From: Chloroflexota bacterium
GTDB taxonomy: Bacteria > Chloroflexota > Anaerolineae > Anaerolineales > Villigracilaceae
Assembly: GCA_016234555.1 (NCBI GenBank)
Contig: JACRBJ010000027.1
Location: forward strand, 62,001 to 126,000
Length of the DNA: 64,000 bases
Reading direction: 5' to 3'
Both the position numbers and the translations under genes were made by a program. This document shows positions 8,826 to 17,566 of the stretch, in pieces. Numbering within the stretch: position 1 is the first letter of the stretch; every line of letters begins with the position of its first letter. Under the pieces are notes generated by a model. That model was not told where the DNA came from and ran no database searches. It saw only the letters and a list, made by a program, of their open reading frames with translations.

Positions 8826-9632
8826 CTACAATGTACGAATGCGACCAATTAATTTGTTGATCAAGGTCTTTTGTTCCTGCTTGTCCTGCGCCGGCATCTG
8901 CCTCATACTGGGCGCAGCCGCCGCGCCCACAGGACGCACCAGTTCGACCAATCCTGCCTGCAATAAACCATACACGATCCTGCGAACATCGAGATCGCTC
9001 AACTTGTTCGTACTGGCAATCTGGCGCATCGTGTTCTTGGGATCGACAAACTTGACCACTTTCCACTCGTCGACGCTTAGGTTTACATTGGTAAGCGGTC
9101 GTTCGGTGAACTTCAACGCCATGTCTAGGCTTGGAATTTCGTCCTGCAACTGCTCTAGTTCACGCAGCTGGCGGGAGCCTTCGATGATAATGTTTTCAAG
9201 GTCGAGCTTCACATTGATGCGGCCATCCGGGGGGAGAAGGTCGTTCTCGAAACGAAAGATGCCCTCGACCCAAGTGAATAACTTGCGAACAACCTCTGTG
9301 AAATACCCCTGCAAATTCAGGAGGATATCCTCCTGGGTGACATAGCCCGCATTGATAAGAAGCAGACCAAGTTCCTTGTCGGTCATCTGCCCGGCGCGTT
9401 CCACAATCGCACGGTATTGATTAACGTTGATCTTGTTCGCCTTGTGCAACACCGAAGCCAGCCCCCCATCCTCCTTGCCGATGTGTGCATAAGCCAGTTT
9501 GCCATCGCGGAAGGAGACATGAGCCTGTTCCGAGGGACCGTCAAGGATCAGCGTGCCGGTCTTGCTGGCAAGGTTGATAAGGTTGAGAAGTTGTGTAACC
9601 GTAAAATCGCGCAAATTTCCACGCAGAGCCAT
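8826..9632 (-). CDS. DUF4388 (PatA N-terminal-like) protein
   Basis: 268 residues from the ATG at 9632 (MALRGNLRDFTVTQLLNLI), preceded by GAGGA. The N-terminus has the DUF4388 pattern: LRDFTVTQLLNLINLASKTGTLIL, then VSFRDGKLAYAHIG. The middle is helical (GLLLINAGYVTQEDI), and the C-terminus has a winged-helix-like segment (IASTNKLSDLDVRRIVYGLLQAGLVELV, about 205-235). It is first in the operon, behind a strong promoter, and probably partners the GTPase that follows. The exact role is unknown. Confidence 0.85.
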   Translation of the reverse strand: MALRGNLRDFTVTQLLNLINLASKTGTLILDGPSEQAHVSFRDGKLAYAHIGKEDGGLASVLHKANKINVNQYRAIVERAGQMTDKELGLLLINAGYVTQEDILLNLQGYFTEVVRKLFTWVEGIFRFENDLLPPDGRINVKLDLENIIIEGSRQLRELEQLQDEIPSLDMALKFTERPLTNVNLSVDEWKVVKFVDPKNTMRQIASTNKLSDLDVRRIVYGLLQAGLVELVRPVGAAAAPSMRQMPAQDKQEQKTLINKLIGRIRTL

Positions 9633-9672
9633 ATATCCTCTATTTATCCCTTCACAAGGGACGGATGCAAAA

Positions 9673-9701
9673 ATTATACATGCAAGACGATAATGCGTCA
9701 A
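9673..9701 (-). promoter_or_regulatory. Sigma-70-type promoter of the DUF4388/GTPase operon
   Basis: On the minus strand TTGACG (9701-9696), a 17-nt spacer and TATAAT (9678-9673). Transcription would begin near 9666, about 34 nt before the DUF4388 start codon. This is one of the best consensus matches in the window. Confidence 0.8.
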
Positions 9702-10130
9702 TTAACCCGGCTATCATTATTGTGAGGGATGTATCCGCCAGGGACGCCGCCGAAAGCGAGTACCTTGGATAGGCTCTTAGTAAGCCATAAGCGACGAACC
9801 ATCCATGGCGGTCATAGTCACCCGGCAGCATTTTCCAGCGATCCTGGGTGTCTTCCAGTTGAAGATGAATTACCACGTTGCTTCGTCATATAATACCCAC
9901 GGTCACAAATTGCGCTTTCCGCCTTCAGAAAAAGCGCAATTCCCTGGCGCCGCCTGCCAGGGCAGGTGTGTGACCGAGTGCGGTATAGCACAGACTGGTG
10001 CCACCCGTGGCAATGAATTCAACTCCATCGGTGACGGCGTTGGCATTGCATGTGTTTTCCGATTGCAGCGTAAAAGACTCCAGATTTCACCTCCTTGAGT
10101 GGAAGCTTCAATGGGCATTTCATTTCCATG
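9702..10130. other. Intergenic region with two hairpins and possible decayed coding sequence
   Basis: No convincing gene. A perfect 10-bp inverted repeat (ATTGCGCTTT at 9909-9918 with its complement at 9931-9940) and a second hairpin (CCCTGGC at 9942-9948, GCCAGGG at 9956-9962) lie back to back. On the minus strand a stretch of about 52 codons (about 10090 down to 9926) reads like protein but has no ATG, GTG or TTG start; it only has a CTG placed 6 nt after AGGAGG. It may be a remnant of a gene. Confidence 0.35.
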
Positions 10131-10164
10131 AGAAAAAGCAACCTCCCGTTTGTGGCGGGAGGTT
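10131..10164 (-). terminator. Rho-independent terminator of the giant binding-protein gene
   Basis: A perfect 9-bp stem (AACCTCCCG at 10140-10148, CGGGAGGTT at 10156-10164) with a 7-nt loop. On the minus strand it is followed by GCTTTTTCT. It lies 22 nt beyond the stop codon of the giant gene. Confidence 0.85.
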
Positions 10165-10186
10165 GTTTGTGTAATCAGGGTAAAAA

Positions 10187-13100
10187 CTACGGCGTCGTGG
10201 TGAAATCAAACGTCTCCGACCATAAACTTGGACCGTTCGAGGCCTTTGTCTGCACCTTCCAGAAGTACTCCGTGTTGGGGAGCAGATTTGTGGTGAACGT
10301 ATATTGCAAGATGTTTGTTGGCACAGTGACGGCCTTGACTAACACGGGAGTAGCGCCCTTTTTCCAGATTTGCAGGGTGTAGCCGATATTTCCCGGTACA
10401 TTGTTCCAAGTAAATGTTGGTTTGAGCGGGACATTCGTCGCATCGTTCGCAGGGGTGGACAGGTCTGGAGGCAGGATGATTGTGCGGAAATATCTCACAG
10501 CCGACCAGTTGCTCATTTCGCCCGCTACGTTGACCGCGCGCACCCGCCAGAAGAACTTGGTGTTGGACGCCAGATCACTGCCCGGGGTGAAGGTCGTCGA
10601 GGAAGGCGTACCGCTGGACTCAGGGCTGGTAAAGTCTGAGTTGTTGTCCACCTGAATGATGTAGTGATCTGCATTGAGAACTGAATTCCAGGTGAAGGCA
10701 GGCGTATAATCCGTGACCAGCGCATTCAAGGCAGGCAGGAGCAGGGTTGGGGCAAGGGGCGGATTGACTGGCATGGTCAAGGAACGAGATGCTGAATACG
10801 CCGAGGGACCATTGGCACCCTTGGTCAGCACGCGCCAGTAGAGGGTCATGCCTGCACCCTTGGGCAGATCGACGGTGGGCGTGTAGGATGATCCTACCGG
10901 ATTGCCGGTATGGACGATCTGCGTGAAGGCGCTGTTCCTGGAAATTTGGATGGTGTAGCCGCTGATAATCTCCGGCCCGGACGGCGCATCCCAATCAAAG
11001 AAGGGGCGCAGTTCCATTGACGCGAATCCATCCGCGGGCAAGACCAACACCGGCGGCTGTAGAACTGTGCGGAAGTATCTCACGACAGACCAGTTGCTCA
11101 TTTCGCCAGCGGCGTTGAACGCACGTACTCTCCAGTAATATTTGGTGTTGGACGTCAGATCAATGACTGGGGTGAAGGTGGGGGTGACGGTTGAATCGTC
11201 ATCGATCACAGGACTACTGAAGTCCACGTTATCATCCACCTGAATGATGTAGTGATCCGCATTGAGAACTGCGTTCCAAGTGAAGGTAGGCGTGTAATCC
11301 GTGACCAGCGCATTCAAGGCAGGCAGGAGCAGGGCTGGGGCAAGCGGCGGATTCGCCGGCATGGTCAAGGAGCGATGTGCTGAATACGCCGAGGGACCGT
11401 TGACGCCCTTGGTCAACACGCGCCAGTAGAGGGTCACGCCTGCGCCCTTGGGCAGGTCAACCATGGGCGTGTAGGATGATCCCACCGGACTGCCGGTATG
11501 GACGATCTGCGTGAAAGCACTGTTCCTGGAAATTTGGATGGTGTAGCCGGTAATGGCTCCCGGTCCGGAAGGTGCATCCCAATCAAAGAAGGGGCGCAAC
11601 TCCTTCGAGGAGAATCCATCTGCAGGCAAGACCAGCACCGGCGGTTCCACCACCGTGCGGAATGCCCGGACGAGAGACCATGCTCCATTCTCCGGCAGCG
11701 TATCCACGCCGCGCACACGCCAGTAGTATTTGGTATTGGGATCAAAATCCACTGTCGGGGTGAACTGGTTGCTTGTCAGCCCAACGTTCTCCTCGTCCAG
11801 CACAATTGCGCCTGGGGCAAAGCCCGGGTCGGTGGCAACCTGGATTTGGTATTTATCGAAGGCTGGAGCGCCCGCCGGAATGACCAACACGTTCCACTTA
11901 AAGAGCGGGGTGTAATCTGTGACGAGGGCGTTGTTGGCTGGCAGATTCAAAACGGGTGCGGCGGGCGGGTACGGTCCCTGATACCAGCGTGCCTCCGACC
12001 ACAAGGAAGGACCGTTGGCGCTCCTGGTCTGCACGCGCCAGTAAAGTTTGCCTTTCGGCAGATCGACACTGGGCGTATAGGTTGACGTGATCGGATTACC
12101 CGTATGAGCGATGGAGGAAAATGCGCTGGATGTGGATATTTGAATGGTATATCCTATGACACCGGCCTCCGCCACATCCGTCCAATCGAATGTGGGGCGC
12201 AATGTCAGAATATGATCTCCATCATTTGGCGAGACTGGCGATGGGGGCGAGACAACCACCTTGAAGTTCCACCACGCGCCTGTGTTTGCATATACGGTTC
12301 CCAGTGCATTAAGGGCACGCACCTGCCAGTAGTAGGTCTGATTGTTGGTCAATCCACTGAGGTTGACGCTCGTGGACGGTGTTATCTCCCATGAAGTATC
12401 GCAAACGGTATTGCTCACCGTGTCAATACAATATTCGTATTCAACCGCATTTATGCTGGCAGCCCATTTGAGCGTCGCGTTGACAGGTTGTTTGAGCGCA
12501 TTGTTTGCGGGGGATGTTTTACCGAATGCAGCGGGTGGCAGGACGGTTTTGAACGACCACTGCTCGAAGTATGGAACGTTGCCAAATACCGTTTTGAATC
12601 CCGGCTTGACCAGGCTCACCCGATCGGAGAAATAGAGGGGAATGACCGCCGCATCAGTTTCGACGAGGATTTCCTCCGCCTCCTGAAGGTACGGAATGCG
12701 AACAGCTGGATCCAATTCCGCGCGGCTCAGTTGGATCAACTCGCGATAGCGGGCATTGTCCCAGTTCATGAACTTCGGGAAATCATGGTCAGGGTTGAAC
12801 AGGTCATCGATGATGTTGTGCGCATCGAAGTAATCAACATACCAGCGCATGCGGAAGCCGTTGTATTCACAGGTCCCCGGGTTGGCTTCGCAATTTTGAA
12901 GCCATTGGTAAAAGTTATCCTGGTAATGGGTTTCCACAGAGATGCCCAAGACCGTCTCCCATTGAGTTGCAAGCGCATCCATCATGAGCTGCTCGATAGG
13001 GTTGGCATAAATATGGATGGTCGGGAGTCCAGCGCCGCCGGGATAGCCCGCATCGGCGAGGAATTGTTGCGCCTGCGTTGGGTTGTATGCAAAGCCGACA

Positions 13101-16100
13101 GCATTTCCCTGATATCCGGGGAGTTCCGGCGGGATCACGCCGGTAGCCGTCTGCCTCCACGGAGTGCCCAACAAATCGAGGATGGCTTCACGGTCGGTTG
13201 CCGAGGCGAGCGCCTTGCGGACGAGCAGGTTGGTTGTGGGATCCTGTTGAAGGTTCAATCCAATATACTGAACGCCGGGCAGGTCTGAATAAACGCGTTC
13301 GAACCTGTAATCCGTGTCGGTGTAGGTCTCTCCGGGGGCATCCAGCACCACATCGATTTCGCCGCGTTTATATGCCTCGAATGGTTCATCGGGATCGCGG
13401 AAGATGGAAAAGCCGACCTGCGGGAGAAGGACCTTGGATGTATTGTAATAGTAGGGATTCTTCACAAGCAGGAAATGCGCCTTGTCATGCTCGAGGAGTT
13501 TATAGGGACCGTTCGCCACAAAGCGGGCGGGGTCCGTCCACGAATTGGGGTATTGATTCAGGACAGCCATGCGGATGGGAGAGATTGCCGGTGTTGCCAA
13601 AATCCTGGAGAAGTATGCACTCTTCTGCGCAAGGGTGATCTGCAGGGTTGTGGCATTCAAAGCCTTCACGCCGACGGCATTTTTATCGGTGATCGAGCCG
13701 TTGTTGTATCCTTCGGCTCCCTGTATATCGAACAATAAAATCGCGTAATCCGTGGCGGTGTCCGGGTGAAGATTACGCAATATGCCGTCCACATAATCCT
13801 GTGCGGTGACCGCCTGCCCGTTCGACCACTTGTTCGCCCTGAGGGGGATTGTGTACACAAGTCCGTTCGTGGAAACGCTGTAATTCAAGGCAGCGGCGGG
13901 AATCAATGTCGCATTGTCCCCCAAACGGAAAAGCGGCTCATATAACAGGTTGAGCACGGCAAAATCATCGAACGAATACCCCGGGCGTCTAAGGTCGAAA
14001 TCATTGTTAAGAGCGACAACCAGCGGGACTGTGCTGGGTGCGACCCATACAGTGTAAGTATCCCATGTGTAGGCGGAGGCGTCGTTATCCTCGTCCTCTA
14101 TGCCGGCCTCGCCGGTGGAGCCGTTGATGATGTTATAGGTGAATTGCTCGAAGTCTTCATCACCCATGTGACCGAAATCTGCCGTCCAGTTGCCCAAGGC
14201 ATTTGCCTGAATGTGACGCGGCGTCCAGTCGTCTGTCTCCCAGACATTGACCCAAACGTCGGCGTTGGCGGGAGCGGTTCCTGAGATCGTATCTGCGGAC
14301 AGGTTCCAGCCGGTCGCTTCGATGTCCACAACAGTGAGCACCTTCGTCGTGTCGCCATCGGTCATGGTGACAATGTGTCCGGGCTCCAGGATGAATCCAT
14401 CCAGTTCAAAGCGAAGGTAGGTATTCCGCGAGTCCCAGGGGGGATAGTGGGCTTCCTGGGAGTCGGTGTAGTTCTCTGTCCCGACAACATCTGGATCGTC
14501 GATTTTCAACGTGACCGTCGCGCCGTCGGGCCATTCGTTCCCTTCGATGGTGTTCTCATTGATGCGGGCGATGATGCGGCTGTTGGGAACGTTCATCCCA
14601 TACATGGTGGTGTCGCCGTCATCGTCCCACTGCGACGAGTCAACCCAGGAGCCGTAGGTGAGGTCCGATGTTTCCTGTTCATCATCTTCAGTGCCGGGAT
14701 GGGCAAAATCAGCCGTCCAGTTGCCGCCACTGTCGGTGTCCACGTGACGGTTGATGCACGGACTGGAATCAGGGCATGTCCAAACATCCACTTGTGAATT
14801 CGGTTTTCCAACCCCGGTGACGACATCTGTCACAATGTCAATATTGGTGAATTCGAGCGGCAGGACAGTGTGCGTCTTCGTGGTGACACCATCACTTGCA
14901 CTGACAATGAAGCCCGACTGGATATCGAAATCTTCCGCGAGACTCAAGTAAGCGTAAGTCTGCCCAGAACCCCAGGGAGTCCAATCTTCGATTATGGCTG
15001 TGGTCGAGTAATCGGGGTTCGTTCCCGTGCCGGGATCGTCAACTTGCAGGGTGACGGTATTTCCCATCTGCCAATCCACCAGTTCGATCTCGTCGAAGCT
15101 CGCCCTGACTTGAATCACCGGATCGGGTATACGCCAATCCGCGCGGCTGGCATCACCGTCCACATCGAAACGTAAGGCGGCGCCCTCGAGTCCAGGTGTC
15201 AGATCGTAGGTGCCTTGGTCGCTCCATGGCACTGAAAAGTTGGCACTCCAGTTACCGCTTCCATTGGCAGTGACCATTCGATACGGTGCGCCACCGCGGT
15301 AAATTTCGACCACCACTTCAGTGCCAGCAGTGGCAGTACCTGCAATCGTATCGGCGGCGACATTCATATTTGTGACGGCAATGTTCGAAACCGTGTGCGT
15401 CTTGCTCAGTGTGCCATCGGTGACCGTAACCACGTCGCCAACCTGATAATGGAAAATCCCGTTCAGGTCAAATTCAGCCAAATATTGGTTTGAATCCCAC
15501 GGAGCGAGTCCCACCGTGCGGGTGGTGGTGTAATCGGGGTTTTGCGGCGTGCTGGGGCGGTTGATCCTCAACGTGACCACATTGCCGAGCGGCCATTCGC
15601 GCGCTTCTATGCGATCCGACGTGACGAATACTTGTAAATGGGGATCAAGCACGTACCAATCAATATCGGTGTGATCGCCGTCTTCATCCGACTGGCGGAT
15701 TTCACTGCCCGTTCCGGGTACGATATTAAATAAGCGCTGTTCATCCGGGTCCGATCCCGCTCCCGGTACGGAGAAATTCGCCACCCAGTTGCCGGATGCG
15801 TTGGCATTGATATGCCGGATGGCACATCCGCTTTCATCACAAAGGTGACCAACCTCCAGGTAACTGTTTGGGGGGGCGGTGCCGGTCAACGTATCCGTTG
15901 CTGGATTTATTGACGTGAGCGTCAAAGTGGTTATCGTGTGAGTCTTGGTGGTGGTTCCATCCGTCATGGTGACGTACATGCCAGCCGCAAGATCAATTCC
16001 GCCCACGTTGTCAAAGCGAACCACAGTCTGGTTTGGGTCCCACTCGGCCTGGACAACGGTCTGGGGGCTCGACGTAAACTCAGGAGTGCCGTTGTTATCC

Positions 16101-17203
16101 GTATCAATGGTTAATGTCACAGACGCGCCCAGCGTCCAGCCGTAGCCTTCCACGTTGTTTTGAGTCAACTGGACGTGGAAACGCGGGTCACACTCGAAGT
16201 TAACATTGACGTTGCCATCGAGGATGCCCTGTTCCACGCCCGCCACATAATCCTTGACCGCCTGCGGGATGACCGTATCCGTTTCGTGATAGGGAGCCAG
16301 CCCCACGCCGTTATTGGAAAGCTCGAACATCGCGGTCTGCGAATTGAATGTCCCGCCCAGATAGTCCTGGATCGTCTGGTAGACGGCGTTATCCAATCGT
16401 TTCATGGCGCTGGTGAGCAGTTTGTCCGAGCCGTCCACCGTGCCACTGCCGAAGATAGACAGGTATTGATCGTTGTCAACACCGATGCTGAACACGTCAT
16501 GCTGGGCGCTGTAAAGGATTGCACCGTTGCCTGTTACTCCTGCCGCCGCAAAGATGACATCAGCGCCCTGCGAGATCATGTCCTGCGCCGTATCTGCTCC
16601 AAGGGTGGGATTGTCAAAACTGCCCGTGTAATCGATCAGCACATTGGCATCCGGGTTGGCGCATTGGGCGCCATTGCGGTATCCCTCGGCAAAATCGATG
16701 ACCGGACCTATTTCCATCCCCGCCACAACACCGATTGTATCGCTCGTTGTCATCTTCCCTGCCAGGGCTCCAGCCAGATAACCGGCCTGTTTCTCGTCGA
16801 ATTCGGTGCCGCGCAGGTTGGCGGACGGCGTCTCATATGTATAATCGAGAATTGCAAACTTCTTCGTCGGGTTGGCGGATGCCACAGTCTGGACCGCGTC
16901 TCCCATGGTGAAACCGATTGCGATGCACAATTCATTCCCGTCGGTCACGCATTGTTGAAGGAGTGTTTCATATTGGGATACGTCGGTGGGCTCATAGAGG
17001 GTTCCATCAATCCCCAGGTCAGTTTCAGCTTGTAGCAATCCCTGGTATGCCAGCCAATTCCACGAGTTGTCACTGATCCCGCCTACGTCAGAGACCAGTC
17101 CAATTTTGACGCCCGCTGCACCCGCCTGCTGGTTGGAAACAAGAATCAAAGCCAGCAGGACAAAAGTCAAGGCAAAACGCAGATACTTCATTTTTGTTTT
17201 CAT
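10187..17203 (-). CDS. Giant secreted protein fusing BMP-type and OppA-type solute-binding domains with beta repeats
   Basis: 2338 residues. Sec signal peptide at 1-29 (hydrophobic ALTFVLLALILV, then QQAGAAG); no lipobox. Residues 31-340 are a BMP/PnrA-family type I periplasmic binding domain (KIGLVSDVGGISDNSWNW, AGYLAGALAG, SQGADVIFAAAG). Residues 341-1055 hold four beta-rich repeats of about 175 residues, each with a W..G..VTL.ID core, a VT.TDG.TTKTHTV strand and a final GNW.A.F. Residues 1056-1550 are an SBP_bac_5 (OppA/DppA-like) domain (NLLYEPLF, WSNGQAVTAQDYVDG, NGPYKL, VRKALASATDREAI). Residues 1560-2338 hold eight FnIII-like repeats. Two unrelated binding folds in one chain is very unusual, and no permease or ATPase gene is adjacent. 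The start has a GGGAGG site. Its function may be extracellular ligand capture or adhesion (inference). Confidence 0.88.
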   Translation of the reverse strand: MKTKMKYLRFALTFVLLALILVSNQQAGAAGVKIGLVSDVGGISDNSWNWLAYQGLLQAETDLGIDGTLYEPTDVSQYETLLQQCVTDGNELCIAIGFTMGDAVQTVASANPTKKFAILDYTYETPSANLRGTEFDEKQAGYLAGALAGKMTTSDTIGVVAGMEIGPVIDFAEGYRNGAQCANPDANVLIDYTGSFDNPTLGADTAQDMISQGADVIFAAAGVTGNGAILYSAQHDVFSIGVDNDQYLSIFGSGTVDGSDKLLTSAMKRLDNAVYQTIQDYLGGTFNSQTAMFELSNNGVGLAPYHETDTVIPQAVKDYVAGVEQGILDGNVNVNFECDPRFHVQLTQNNVEGYGWTLGASVTLTIDTDNNGTPEFTSSPQTVVQAEWDPNQTVVRFDNVGGIDLAAGMYVTMTDGTTTKTHTITTLTLTSINPATDTLTGTAPPNSYLEVGHLCDESGCAIRHINANASGNWVANFSVPGAGSDPDEQRLFNIVPGTGSEIRQSDEDGDHTDIDWYVLDPHLQVFVTSDRIEAREWPLGNVVTLRINRPSTPQNPDYTTTRTVGLAPWDSNQYLAEFDLNGIFHYQVGDVVTVTDGTLSKTHTVSNIAVTNMNVAADTIAGTATAGTEVVVEIYRGGAPYRMVTANGSGNWSANFSVPWSDQGTYDLTPGLEGAALRFDVDGDASRADWRIPDPVIQVRASFDEIELVDWQMGNTVTLQVDDPGTGTNPDYSTTAIIEDWTPWGSGQTYAYLSLAEDFDIQSGFIVSASDGVTTKTHTVLPLEFTNIDIVTDVVTGVGKPNSQVDVWTCPDSSPCINRHVDTDSGGNWTADFAHPGTEDDEQETSDLTYGSWVDSSQWDDDGDTTMYGMNVPNSRIIARINENTIEGNEWPDGATVTLKIDDPDVVGTENYTDSQEAHYPPWDSRNTYLRFELDGFILEPGHIVTMTDGDTTKVLTVVDIEATGWNLSADTISGTAPANADVWVNVWETDDWTPRHIQANALGNWTADFGHMGDEDFEQFTYNIINGSTGEAGIEDEDNDASAYTWDTYTVWVAPSTVPLVVALNNDFDLRRPGYSFDDFAVLNLLYEPLFRLGDNATLIPAAALNYSVSTNGLVYTIPLRANKWSNGQAVTAQDYVDGILRNLHPDTATDYAILLFDIQGAEGYNNGSITDKNAVGVKALNATTLQITLAQKSAYFSRILATPAISPIRMAVLNQYPNSWTDPARFVANGPYKLLEHDKAHFLLVKNPYYYNTSKVLLPQVGFSIFRDPDEPFEAYKRGEIDVVLDAPGETYTDTDYRFERVYSDLPGVQYIGLNLQQDPTTNLLVRKALASATDREAILDLLGTPWRQTATGVIPPELPGYQGNAVGFAYNPTQAQQFLADAGYPGGAGLPTIHIYANPIEQLMMDALATQWETVLGISVETHYQDNFYQWLQNCEANPGTCEYNGFRMRWYVDYFDAHNIIDDLFNPDHDFPKFMNWDNARYRELIQLSRAELDPAVRIPYLQEAEEILVETDAAVIPLYFSDRVSLVKPGFKTVFGNVPYFEQWSFKTVLPPAAFGKTSPANNALKQPVNATLKWAASINAVEYEYCIDTVSNTVCDTSWEITPSTSVNLSGLTNNQTYYWQVRALNALGTVYANTGAWWNFKVVVSPPSPVSPNDGDHILTLRPTFDWTDVAEAGVIGYTIQISTSSAFSSIAHTGNPITSTYTPSVDLPKGKLYWRVQTRSANGPSLWSEARWYQGPYPPAAPVLNLPANNALVTDYTPLFKWNVLVIPAGAPAFDKYQIQVATDPGFAPGAIVLDEENVGLTSNQFTPTVDFDPNTKYYWRVRGVDTLPENGAWSLVRAFRTVVEPPVLVLPADGFSSKELRPFFDWDAPSGPGAITGYTIQISRNSAFTQIVHTGSPVGSSYTPMVDLPKGAGVTLYWRVLTKGVNGPSAYSAHRSLTMPANPPLAPALLLPALNALVTDYTPTFTWNAVLNADHYIIQVDDNVDFSSPVIDDDSTVTPTFTPVIDLTSNTKYYWRVRAFNAAGEMSNWSVVRYFRTVLQPPVLVLPADGFASMELRPFFDWDAPSGPEIISGYTIQISRNSAFTQIVHTGNPVGSSYTPTVDLPKGAGMTLYWRVLTKGANGPSAYSASRSLTMPVNPPLAPTLLLPALNALVTDYTPAFTWNSVLNADHYIIQVDNNSDFTSPESSGTPSSTTFTPGSDLASNTKFFWRVRAVNVAGEMSNWSAVRYFRTIILPPDLSTPANDATNVPLKPTFTWNNVPGNIGYTLQIWKKGATPVLVKAVTVPTNILQYTFTTNLLPNTEYFWKVQTKASNGPSLWSETFDFTTTP
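10475..11647 (-). repeat. Tandem 588-bp duplication inside the giant gene
   Basis: Two near-identical 588-bp units (196 codons, two FnIII-like domains each) at about 10475-11059 and 11060-11647. For example, the word CCGTGACCAG recurs at 10711 and 11299. The high identity at DNA level shows a recent in-frame duplication and a site for copy-number change by recombination. Confidence 0.85.
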
Positions 17204-17566
17204 TTCGTCCCTCCCAAGGACACTTTCTTAGCCAAACAATTGGATGGAAAGGCCGGTTTCGCTATTGACTCCCCAATGCTCGCCCCCACGTCTGTGGGTT
17301 AAGCGACCACCATAAAAGCATTGGATCATCGCCGCCATTTAGAATGGATACAGTGATGAAACGTAATGGTTAAATTTTCGGTTAAAAGAATAACGGCTTA
17401 CCGGTAAGAAGGGTGTTGGACAAACTAACGATAAATTCCCACATTCAGATAATAACAGGAATATTAGGCAGATACAATAGGGAATATGCCATTTTCCACT
17501 TGACGCAAACCACCCAACCCCATAAAATCCCTTTATGAAAATCAAGGGCAGCAAGGCGAAGCAAAC
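17204..17566. other. Divergent intergenic region with structured leader
   Basis: Separates the giant gene (minus) from the 257-residue membrane protein (plus). A nested hairpin lies at 17273-17324: outer arms CCAATGCT/AGCATTGG (8 bp), inner CCCAC/GTGGG. It falls in the 5' leader of the giant gene and may be regulatory. A 12-bp palindrome CTTACCGGTAAG is at 17397-17408. The plus-strand promoter is listed separately; no clear minus-strand promoter was found. Confidence 0.5.
17500..17528 (+). promoter_or_regulatory. Sigma-70-type promoter of the 257-residue membrane protein
   Basis: TTGACG (17500-17505), a 17-nt spacer and TAAAAT (17523-17528). The block GCCATTTTCCACTTGAC (17488-17504) that contains the -35 recurs exactly in front of the glyA-gcvT promoter at 18375-18391. 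Confidence 0.7.

Noticed and set aside
9652..9876. Minus-strand 74-codon frame with a GTG start at 9876
   Set aside because: It runs through the strong promoter at 9673-9701 and has no ribosome site or recognisable domain, so it is more likely chance or decayed sequence.
10187..17203. Giant gene as an assembly chimera of two transporter genes
   Set aside because: One frame runs through with matched repeats on both sides of the second binding domain, and a single signal peptide and a single terminator fit the ends. Long reads would still be needed for proof.
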